From Antedon mediterranea (taxonomy: Eukaryota > Echinodermata > Crinoidea > Comatulida > Antedonidae): DNA of 64,000 nt. A program made the translations under genes and the position numbers. The notes beneath the pieces are model-generated. The model made no database searches, was not told the DNA's origin, and was given only the letters and a program-made list of their open reading frames with translations. The stretch is taken from NCBI RefSeq assembly GCF_964355755.1, contig NC_092671.1, positions 15,230,501 to 15,294,500 on the forward strand, given 5' to 3'. Within the stretch, counting starts at the first letter, position 1, and every line of letters starts with the position of its first letter. Positions 13,357 to 25,600 of this stretch are shown piece by piece.

Positions 13357-13561
13357 TCAACTTGACCAAGGTCTGTAAAGCCACTTGTCAATTTCAACTA
13401 CATGTTTACACTTCGGCAACACCCATGGTTCTCACTCCGACCGTTTTTCCAATTTTTGTACAATTACAATGTACTCATAATGATATTCATGCAAAAGCTA
13501 AATGGTTTCAAACTAAATATTCAGTTTTAATTTTATCATCCATTGAATAGAAGTAAAATAC

Positions 13562-13675
13562 CTGTCCATATCTAGCAGCTATATGGAGGAGAGACCATCT
13601 ATTGTCCTGAACCTCCAACTCCGCAACTGAACTGGTTTCACTTATCAACCATTCCATACACATCTTCTGCCCATG
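13562..13675 (-). CDS. SNCAIP: synphilin-1 exon 6: second ankyrin block
   Basis: 38 codons between acceptor ...ATTTACATAG and donor GTATTT, phase 0 at both ends. It encodes HGQKMCMEWLISETSSVAEL followed by EVQDNRWSLLHIAARYGQ. The first part completes the helix pair begun in exon 5, and the second starts a new ankyrin repeat (SLLHIAARYG, the TPLHxAA-type motif). This is the last exon I can see. Confidence 0.85.
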
Positions 13676-16600
13676 CTATGTAAATAAAAGAAGAAATTAT
13701 AATAGTTGGACCATGGAGGTATAAATAATTGTATAACTCCATGGTTGGTTGGAGGGAGGACGGTTATTAAACATAATTGATAAAACAATACTGTATTTAG
13801 CAGAATTTTGATAACATCTGTCTACCAATTCTGGTGGTGGACATTTGATTTCATTCACAATATACATTGTATAACATGTGAATGTATATATTTTGTGAAC
13901 AACCACCATTGCAATATAATGACATATAAACAATAAATTTGTAAACAAATTAAACACACTGATATAAATAAAGAAGTTTTGTAAATAGATTTTCAAGAAA
14001 TAGATATGATCTAGTAGGGATGCAACAGGTCTCTTAGGACCATTCAGTCGTTAATTTTGACCTTGAATGCAGGCCAAAAAACAGATATTATTATTACAAA
14101 CAATAATTATATTTTTTTATAAATATAATATAATAATTATAGTTCAGTGGAATTCAACACCTGTATGACGCCAATAAGTATCTTATTTCAAATCTAATAA
14201 ATGTTTGACAGATAGAGATCCGATTGGCTAATTAATTTACCAATAGGAAACTCTAAATTAACACTACACTATCAACAGCTGCAATAAACACATTTTAATA
14301 CCTAATAATTTAAAAGTAAATTCAGGCTCGATATTGGAGATAATCCAAAAGATAATGACTTTAAACTATGCAACTCCACCCATATAAAGTCATGGCTGTA
14401 TGAATATTATAAACGTTGTCATTGGATATGCAAACAACAAGATAATACGCCATAAACCATAACTCTCTAGGGGGATAAACCGTGATCATCATTATCTGAA
14501 GACTGACTTCTTTATCGTGTTGTACAGTGCCAGGTACAGTAATATTGTAGCGGCTGAATACATATTACAAATAGATAGAGTAGCATGCCCAAGGATACAA
14601 GTTATGACCAACTGATGATTGAACTTTTGATCTCAGGCCTTAAGATATATGCTTTACCATTGCGCCACACTTTTCAAATTCCCAAGTGGTATGCACTACT
14701 TCTTTTAAGCTCTACTGGTTCTAATGTGTAACTGACTCCGTAAACAATTAATTCATTCTTGTTGGAGATACATTCCAAATATAGAATTTTTAAATAAAAG
14801 CACATGATAAATCATAATTAACGCAATTATCAGTTAATTAAAAAATCAAAATGTCTACTGGTCAAATCAGGTCATTTACCTAAACAGGGTTCAATCACTG
14901 TAGATAGCACATTTTCACTGTTCAACGAGACACTTTATCTTTTTATTCAGGTGTTCACCTTGTATTTTCTCCACACCCACGTGCTCATACATAGGTGCAT
15001 ACTGATAAGTAGAAACAGCATCTATTACAGTACCGTAAAACCATGAAAAGAAGCCCATGGGCTTAAACCTCGAAAAGAAGCCCCCCTTTACAGTTTGCAA
15101 AAGGACTCTTGAAAAGAAGCCCATCTCGAAATGAAGCCCCCTGGGCTTCTTTTCAAGATAGTATGGGCTTCTTTTCGAGATAGACTACTATACTGTATTA
15201 AGAATGTAGGTTTATTAACTGAACGTCAAAGGAACAGAAATAAACAATACAAACACGTGATTAAGAGTTACTGTAGTAGGATAATTTAATGCCAGATACT
15301 TAAATAATTAATATGTATGATCGCGTTTATCATACATTTATTTTACAGTTTATTGTCGTCCAAATGGTGCTTTGATCGCATCTTGTATCTTTGTCTTGTC
15401 TGCTTCGTTGGAAAATATGTAAAATCGGCAGGGAATTTCCACAAATGATTGTATTCCGGTGAATCATAGGACTGTTTTTTTTTTTGCTTTTTATATTGTT
15501 TTTTTAATTGGTATATTAAACATAATTTCATGATTAAAAAAATTTCTCAAAAGTCATATTATTGTAGTAGAAATTCACAAAATTTACAGCATGCATTTCG
15601 AAAAGAAGCCCCCCTCTACAGTTTGCAAAAGTACTCTCGAAAAGAAGCCCATCTCGAAAAGAAGCCCATCTCGAAAAGAAGCCCACCCAAGGGCACTAAA
15701 AAAAGAAGCCCATGGGCTTCTTTTCGAGGTTTTACGGTATATCTACTAATAATCTAATGTCTAATTTTTCTACAAAACAGATATTTTTACAATAACTATT
15801 TTGATTCTCTTTTCATATACATATACAAAATACCAAATCATATTTTAATTTTAAAGTTGTTTTAATGTATAGTTTTGTTTTTGCCAAGGAAGCTCTAAAA
15901 TATTGCTGTTTAATGTCCTTCGAGATGATATACGGCAAGATTTGTTTGCGTCTTTACCGCTAGCAAACATAAAGTACAAGGCTACTATAAAAAAACTCAC
16001 TAGTATTTCCAAACAGAACACTGTAGCTTCATAAGGCTTCAATATTGTTTGAAAGTTTGCATTGGTTATTTTGTTATGGTGATCATCACAAATAATGAGA
16101 TCCCACATTTTGTTTTGCATGATTCAGGAAAGTAAGTGGGAGAATTACATTTTGATTACAGTATTTAGTATTTACAGAAAACAATATTTCTTCCAATTAC
16201 TTGGTTGGGGAAACAATTATTCCATTCAGTATTAAATGAATGGAAGTAGGCCTACCTCAGAAACCATTTGGCTTATTTTAGAGCTTGAAACACATCAATC
16301 TGAAACTCTTGCAAACATAACTCATGTGAAATTCCTATCCTGGATGATGCCTATGATGTTGTCAATGTATAGCTTAAACAGTCCGCGGTTTGTCGGCAGA
16401 AAAGATAAAGAGTTTGATGTCAGAATAAAGCATATCCTTCTAATTATTTAATCTATAATTTACCATACCTTAACTGCCAATGCTGTGGGCGTTAAACAGT
16501 CATTATTTTCCCTCTGTAGAAGATCAGGACTGACTCTTGCTAAGAGATACTGCAGACACTCCAAGTGGCTGAACTTTGCAGCTACGTGCAGCAGCGTGTT

Positions 16601-19600
16601 GCCCTTTAAGTCCGATATACTGCATAGGCTTTCATTTGAATCTAGAAAGTATTTCTAAAAAGGAAAATATTTGATGTGTATGTTTATCTTTATCAAAGTG
16701 TCATCCGGATGTAATAAATTAAAATGGAAAAGTTTCGCTTTGTTGATCCAAATAGGAAACATTAATGTTGTATATCGAAATGCTTCACTGAATATTGTAT
16801 AAGCTTCTTTTAATATTAAGCATCTAGTCTCGTATGACATCATTTCAGTATGACATCATCTCAATATAACATTTGGATGTTTCGTCATACCTACTGGATC
16901 GGAATCTGTTAACATTAACAGCTCTTAAAATTCATAATACGTAGTGAAACAAATACAAAACTGTATGCTAAATGTTTTTATATATTTAGGCAAATTGCCA
17001 AGGATAACCATAAGCGAATTCATTCACTATCTTCTGAAAGGTGGCAATCCCGTTCACAAGACATACATATACACAAGATGCTCAACATAGATAAAGTTTT
17101 ATTACAAGTCTTTGGGAGTGGAGTTGTAATTTGTCATTAGAACAAATCCTGACATATGACAGGACTTGAACCCAGGACCCTCGGATTGGTAGCCAACTAT
17201 AATGATGGCAGCTGAAACAAATAGTATGCAAGCAGAACATGTATTTGTAAGTTTAGAGTTTGCGCAAACAAGCTGCTGCTGCACGGCAACAACCATTAGT
17301 TAAATCTACAAAGGTGGAATAAAAAATGAACATTATTTACCATTTTGTTCAAATCACCATTCATTGTAGCTTTCACAAGCAATCTTTCATTACTCAACTG
17401 CTTTTCATAATTGTCCTTTGAGGGCGCTTTTGAAGGAATCCTGTCTTCAGTTGTTGACTGTTTGACATGGCGATCTTGAGGTGGCACATTCTCTTTATGT
17501 TTGGTCTTTGATCTGGGAGAGTTTTTGATTTCGGTACCTAACAGTTTTCCTACTAAAAATTGGTATAAAAATAGTATTACTATGTTTAGAAAGAATAATG
17601 TCTTATTAGCGTAACTGCAAGATGGTCTCCTATTGTACCAAGGTCATGAGTTCAAATGAACGCCACCCTCCCCTCACTGTGACTGAATAAGAAAAGCATC
17701 TCTGTGAATAGAATATCACCTATTGGAAGAATGATTCAATTCATTAAACCAATTAAGAATTATATATAATTTTTTTCACATGCATCCAACAGCTATGGAG
17801 GAAAATAAATGTTTTTTGAATTGAATTGAATTGAATTGAACATGCCAATTACAGTATGGATAAACTATTTTATAACTGATCGTGCTTATAAAAGTCTCAT
17901 TTGAGGCTTAGGCAGTGGAGTTAAAAGATTCTTGAGTCACAACTCTGGCACTAGGTCAGTATTTAACTCTAGACCTTGGGATTGGAAGGCAAGAACGTTA
18001 ACCACCAAGCTACAGCTCCACCACTACATCACCACAATTTCTCTTTGGCCATTATTTCGGTAAAATATCTTGAGTCCATTCTTAAGGTCCTGTTATTAAC
18101 TGTTAACTTTTTTCTTTTATACTATAGTGAAAATTGTTTTACTTATATGGCAATAAACATTAAATGCTATTGTTCCTAAATAAACAAAAGTCTTCAGGTC
18201 AGTTACAATAAAATCTTGTTATACTACCTGATTTCTTTTCTGTTCCATTTGTTCTATGAGTTGGTAATTTTTGTTTCTCATCTTGAATTGATTTGTCAAC
18301 AGTTACTGATGAACTGTCCTTACATTTATCCGTTCCTGTTTCAGTTTTTTGTTCTGTTTGTCGAGTTGTTCGATATACTTTTGAGCTTTTTAACAAATTT
18401 GCTACTAGTACTTTCAATTGTTTTGTTTTGCTGAATTTTACCTTACTATTACCACCTGGTGAATGCCAGTCAGTGCTGTTATCACCGTTTCTGTATTTAT
18501 CAGTTTTCCCATTTTTAATATTCCGTTTACGCTTTTGTTTTGAAAGATGTTCATCGTATTTGGATATTGCTTCAAATTCTTCAATGAATTTTTGCAATTC
18601 CTCTGAATTGATATCAAAATTCAATACATCATTATCAATTTCGGTTGAGTTTGTTGCGAGTAACGAGTCAAATAGCGCCTCCTTTTCATCGACATCATCC
18701 CCTTTGATTGTATCATGTGACTGATTACCGTTAATAGTTTCCTCTAAGATGGTTTTTGTTCCGTCCATGCATTCAGTTAGATCAATCGATGGTAAACCAA
18801 GTAAATATGTTTCAGTATTCATTGCCTCTTTATGTTCAGGAGACGTAAAGAGAAGAGCGTCTGTAAAATACAAACAAATTTGATCAAATAAAATATACAA
18901 TGATCAGAATAAATTCAATACTGTAAGACAAAATGCTAAAGAAAACAAATACAGTATGCAATAAACTTTGTATATATTTACATAAAAACCCAGAAGTAAT
19001 TGATCAACAAATGAAATCAGTGATTAGTAGCATATGATACATATATTACGTAAATGTAAAACAAACAATATACATCCTAATTAGCATATGATAACAAATT
19101 TATTTCCTAATAGACATACTCACAACCAAATACTTATTATCATACCACAGAAGCATAGATCACTGACAGATATGTAGTATTAGATTCGTTGACATCGTCA
19201 TTAGTAAATATATTATGTTAACCAAAACGTTCAATCGCAATGAGCTTATAGCATACCAAGAGAATTACTCTGCGCAAACCAGAACATTTGACTAAATGTC
19301 ATGAAAAATAAAACTGACATTTACAGTACTATGATTAAATTACACCGAGAAGCGTAACATTTCAATGCATCTCAACATTTTCTGAGATGTCTGAATATAC
19401 AGTTTTATAAAATAGCTTTTGAAATAGAAATAAAGTATTTTATTATAAATATTCCATTATAAATAGCTATAAGAAAAATAAAATATTTCAATAATCAAGC
19501 AAAATGTAGAAATGTGTGAAAACCAGATGTAAGATGGTTATAAGGATGAATATTCATGAGATATACATATAAGCACAGCAAACCACATGATTTATTACTC

Positions 19601-22600
19601 TACCTCCATTGGCTGATTGCCTCAAATGTTTGCCTTTACAATGAAAACAAAAACATAAATATAAAAAAAATATATAAATCATGCAAATGTGCAGATTACT
19701 AAAAATTTTAATCTGAAAATAACAAATTATAATAAATCATAAATTAGATGTAAAAGTAAATTTGGATTATGAAAAATCAAAATTTTAAATAAATTAAGAG
19801 GAGACACAGTAAAACTAAAATGTCTTCTCTCCACAATCAGTACACTCTAATCCTAAATGTAATAGTACATGAATAACGTTGTATACTGTCAATATATAGT
19901 TGTACTCTAAATGTCTGAAACTTGAAAACACGCATTAAATCAACAAAGTTATCGCAAAATGTTCATTTTATCAATTTTTATTAATTTTATCAATTCTGAT
20001 ATCTAAGTGTATTAGTGGCAATACAGAAAACATAGATTTTGCTGTATCATACTCATGTAAACCTGGCATTCCAATCTTGTTTAAATCCCAAGTTTCCTTA
20101 GCACACTTCAGGGAAATCTCCACACATTATTTTACAGAAAACCCTATCCATGTACCTCTCAATGACTTATTCCATTACTTGTATTACATATGTCTACTCA
20201 ATGTAAGCCTGGCTGCTTCCAAGTTTCCTTCATCGCTAATATCCCAATACTTATATTAGCAAAGGTCTACTCATGAAAACCTGGTTTTATTTCCCTTACA
20301 ATCTATATAAATTATCTACCAAAACCTCTATTCAAGGACCTTTCTTTAACGGATAATGGATTCATATTTATATAGCTTATTTAAATACAATCTTTCAATG
20401 TGCAGAGTATTAGACATATACAATAACTTTTATCTCCGAAAGAGTTCCTTCATGCCATCAAACGGCACTGCTTCTGTCCACAACGACAAAGACGAGATGG
20501 ACCAATATGCTGGGGCAACAACATACTTTCCCAACAGTTCATATGAGGATCTTTATTTGTCAAAAAATATCAATAACCCAGCAAATAAATATCAAATAAC
20601 TTGTAGCTAATAAACTATTCTTAAATCTAAAGACATTTTATAGTGATAATCTGGTTAAAGTCATGTCATTAATTCTTCTAAAAAGTTTACTTGTAAGTTC
20701 TTTATAATCTAGATAACGCTGTTAACCCCTACCAATATAGATCCTATTTAAAGAAATAAAATTGTATAATTAGCAGGGTTCAGATAATGACTGACCTTTG
20801 ACATTCCTTTACCTTTACTCCCAGAAGCTAGGATAAAGAAAATCAATACACCTAATATCTCTTAAGCTCATTAAGAATAAAAGCTTATTAAAGTAAGTAC
20901 ACTTTTATAAAGACTAACAACTTTCTATCTAATTAAGGACTTAGGATACCGTACAGCTTACTGTTAGCACTAGACCTAGTTCTACAACATTCCATAAGAT
21001 ATAATCATCAAGTACTTTTATATTAATTGAAATTTCTATTCTTCAGGACATTTTAGATTTAGGTTTTTAGGTCCCCTTAATGTACTATGTATAAATGTAT
21101 ATAAGGAAAATGTGGTAAATCAAAACAGAGAATTATACATCCATCTTTACCCAATGTGTATGAAGATACAAATGACTTTTCTTTCTATCAACCAATTACA
21201 CAATAGCGTGCATTTTCTTGATGTTTTCCTCAAAATTAGTCCATACAATACATGCGTTGTAGACTAACGGGATTTGAGAAAAACCCAGGATAAGAAGAAT
21301 AATTGCAAGAAAACTAGGCTAAAAAGAAAGCTCTCCCAGTGGGAAATACTGCACTTGGCTTTCAGAACCTCAATTCCAACTGCTGTCTGTTTCAATTGAT
21401 GGCAATTTATCAAAGATTATTTTTTACTGACAATGATAAAAAAAAAGGAATATCATTGTAATTTTCAACCAAAGTTTATTACACACATTTATAAAATAAC
21501 GTAGTGTGGTAATTTTAATATTACTGTATGGACATTTTACAAATGACTGTACTGTTGAAAGTTTGTCACAATAATGCAATGTTTGTGAAGGCCAGTACTT
21601 AGTGTTACTTGATGATCTATAAAGAGCTTATCTAAAGAGTTGCATGAGAATCTCAACTTAAGTTGAAAAACACAAGGGCCCTAGTAATACAGTAGATGCT
21701 GAAACTGCGGACAGAGCTGCAAAGACTGGCATACAATCACCTACACACACAGAATACAAACAGCTCATAATGAGTCCAAAACAAGCTGTCTGTATAAATT
21801 AAAATCATTTTGAATATATTTTGTTGTAAAGATTAAACTTTATTGATTTTATGATTGATTATAATAGATTTATTTCACTGGGACATACTTTATTGTAAAG
21901 AATAAACTGCATTAATGTCATAATTAATTATAACAGATTTATTAAATTAATATAATTAATTGTGATGTTTTAATATACAGAATACATTTTTTTTAAATAA
22001 AAAAATAATTACTAATTGATACCTTCAGAGGCCTCTGGATCATTCTGCATCACTTGTGCGGCAATGTAAGGAAAATGTCGTGCCAAGTAATCCATTTCAT
22101 CCTCCTCATTGTTAAAGTTTTCAAAATCATACTCCTCAGCATCTTGGCCATCCTCTGTTTCCTGTTAAATAAAGTAATACAATATATAACAATAACTTTT
22201 CAGTAGAGATGAAGCTTGGTGATTGACATGTTTCAAATCCAAAGGTCCAGTGTTCAATCCTGTCCTAGATCCAGGGTTCAATCCTTCAGGGTTGAAACTC
22301 AGACTCATTCTACTCCACTCCTATAGCTTTGACCATCTTGTTCCTCAATCAATTAGTTTCTAAGATCACTTCTATTCTAATGGCCGCAAGGCCACACGGC
22401 AGATCACAGTTTTTTAGCCTCAATGCTCCAACTTTTTTTAATTCTCTTTCTTTAGACTTGCTTCATTTTACTATTCCTTCCTTGTTTAATTGCTTCCTGT
22501 ATCCTGTCTTTTCTCTATGAGATGGCCAATTTAATTTGTTTTCATTGATTCCCCTTTTGATACTAATTATTCATTTATTTTTTACAATTTTGTGAATGAA

Positions 22601-25600
22601 CCACCCTCGTAAAATATTGTTGAAATAAAAAATAAATTTAATTGGCGAGTTTCTTGCTATGCTGTTGGTTGCATATGAAATTTGAAAAAAATAAACAAAT
22701 ATTATACATGTTCATCGGTACGTATTTGCAGTTACTACAGTATATTAACAAATATAAATATTAAAATACATCCATAACATACAGCTATCAAATTAACAGG
22801 GCAAATGAATTCTTATTTAAAGTATTATTATTCTCAGCTTCTCTTAAACTTTGATATTATCACACAAAAATATTTGGCGGTAAAAAACCAAAACAAACAA
22901 TTAATCATATAGACAACATGATCAAATGAGAAACCAGCAAAATTTAAACAAACTAGAATTTAATTCGTCACTTTGACGAATTATAGGTGATCATTTTTAT
23001 CATTTTAATGAAATTAATTTTTTTTTAAACATGTACGTACGTTAACATACGATAGGAAAATGTTGATGTATGCCATCCTATTATACGCTTGTATTGCTGA
23101 GTTATGCCTATTATATGCCATACAATGTACAGTATATACTGTATATTATCTATATACAGTGTAGCATAGGTGAAATTATGGGACACACATCAAGTTCAAA
23201 TTTTTTGGTATGATGGAATTATCAAAATAAACTCGAAGATGACAATTTCGAAAGAGAATGAATTGAGCAAATAAATATAAGGATTGGAAGAGAATTTGAC
23301 ACGTAGAAGCGCAATGCGCGCTCTTTGAAATTTGTATAACTTCGACTAAAGAAATTTAAAAACTACTTTTTAACTTCAACTGGCCATATGATAACATCAC
23401 AACATCCGATAGGCTTAATTTTTATATGAATTCATATCTACATTTCATCAGCTTTCATAATAAATTATAATCTTCAAGGTCACCTTTAATTCTGAGGAGC
23501 TATAAGATATTCAAATGTATGGTGTAGCTGAAATTACACGACCTAGGTTATTCAAGTTTTTACGCGTGATGACGTCATCAAAATAAAAATGTTGACAACT
23601 TATGAGAAAGATAATTAATTGAGCAAGCACATACTAAAATGTGTGCAAAAATTGGGCTCAAATAACGGAGATGCGCTCTATTGAATGTGATAACCCACAC
23701 AAAAAGATAATAATTACTAATTTTTAAATTCAAGTGGCCATTTGATGACGTCATACCATTTTGTACGTCTAATATGTATATATATTTATATCTACAACTT
23801 ATTGGCTTCCATAATAAGTTAAAAAAATTGGGGGTCACCTGCCATTCTGAAGAGTTATATTCATTTTAAAAAGGCCTTATTTTTTTACCATTTTTAGCAC
23901 TTTTGTACAATTAATGTGCGCATTTTGTCATTTTTAACGTGCTCGTATAGCGTTATTTTAAGTCGGAATGGACTCAAAGTCGGAGAATGTACTAAGGATT
24001 GTGAGTAGAATATGATGTATACATTAAATTTTATTTTTTACCCTTTTTAAAAATCCCGTGCGCAAAAATGTGTTTTTGCGCAGTAATTTTTTAAACACGC
24101 AAATGGCCTATTTCATGCTCTAAATTGATAAAAACTAAATTTTGAGCTTTTTAAAATTTCAACGCGCGATTTCACGCGCATGACCTTGAAACGCCCGAGT
24201 TTTTATTTGCTAATATTTTTTATCTTGACCTCAAGTTTACGTGTAGTGATTTTCATTAATATGTGATAATGAATTATGGAGATATGATTGATAATGTGAT
24301 TTCACAAAATGGCGTATACGTGACGTCACGGATGAGTGATCACGCTGAAAAGCTTATTAGGACTAAGTTAACGTATTTGAAAGACATTGTGAAATTTTGG
24401 TAATCATTAACATTAAACTTTTTGAGATATTTGTTACACAAAATCTGTACAGAGAGAAATAAATAACTAGAATTTAATTCGTCACTTTGACGAATTATAG
24501 GTGATCATTTTTATCATTTTAATGAAATAAATTTTTTTTAAACATGTACGTACGTTAACATACGATAGGAAAATGTTGATGTATGCCATCCTATTATACG
24601 CTTATAGTGCTGAGTTATGCCTATTATATGCCATATACAATGTACAGTATATACTGTATATCTATATACAGTGTAGCATAGGTGAAATTATGGGACACAC
24701 ATCAAGTTCAAATTTTTTGGTATGATGGAATTATCAAAATAAACTCGAAGATGACAATTTCGAAAGATAATGAATTGAGCAAATAGATATAAGGATTGGA
24801 AGAGAATTTGACACGTAGAAGCGCAATGCGCGCTCTTTGAAATTCTTATAACTTCGACTAAAGAAATTTAAAAACTACTTTTTAACTTCAACTGGCCATA
24901 TGATAACATCACAACATCCGATACGCTTAATTTTTATATGAATTCATATCTACATTTCATCAGCTTTCATAATAAATTATAATCTTCAAGGTCACCTTTA
25001 ATTCTGAAGAGCTTTAAGATATTCAAATGTATGGTGTAGCTGAAATTACACGACCTAGGTTATTCAAGTTTTTACGCGTGATGAAGTAATCAAAATAAAA
25101 ATGTTGACTACTCATTAGAAAGATAATTAATTGAGCAAGCACATACTAAAATTTGTGCGAAAATCGGGCTCAAATAACGGAGATGCGCTCTATTGAATGT
25201 GATAACCCACACAAAACGATAAAAATTCCTAATTTCTAAATTCAAGTGGCCATTTGATGACGTCATACCATTTTGTACGTCTAATGTGTATATACATTTG
25301 TATATACAACTTATTGGCTTCCATAATAAGTTAAAAAAATTGGGGGTCACCTGCCATTCTGAATAGTTATATTCATTTTAAAAAGTCCTTATTTTTTACC
25401 ATTTTTAGCACTTTTGTACAATTAAAGTGCGTATTTTGTCATTTTTAACGTGCTCGTATAGCGTTATTTTAAGTCGGAATGGACTCAAAGTCGGAGAATG
25501 TACTAAGGATTGTGAGTAGAATATGATGTATACATCAAATTTTATTTTTTACCCTTTTTAAAAATCGCGTGCGCAAAAATGTGTTTTTGCGCAGTAATTT

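Noticed and set aside
18216-18724. Long plus-strand openings (72 and 143 codons)
   Set aside because: They are the antisense of synphilin exon 3, which has proper splice sites and joins its neighbours in frame.
20356-20610. 84-codon plus-strand frame with balanced composition
   Set aside because: No acceptor or donor in suitable places and no recognisable motif; left as intron.
23578-25350. Paired 80-86-codon frames beginning MTPNFFNLLWKPISC
   Set aside because: They occur only because the 1,514-bp unit is duplicated; composition is AT-driven and there are no splice signals or coding-like substitutions.
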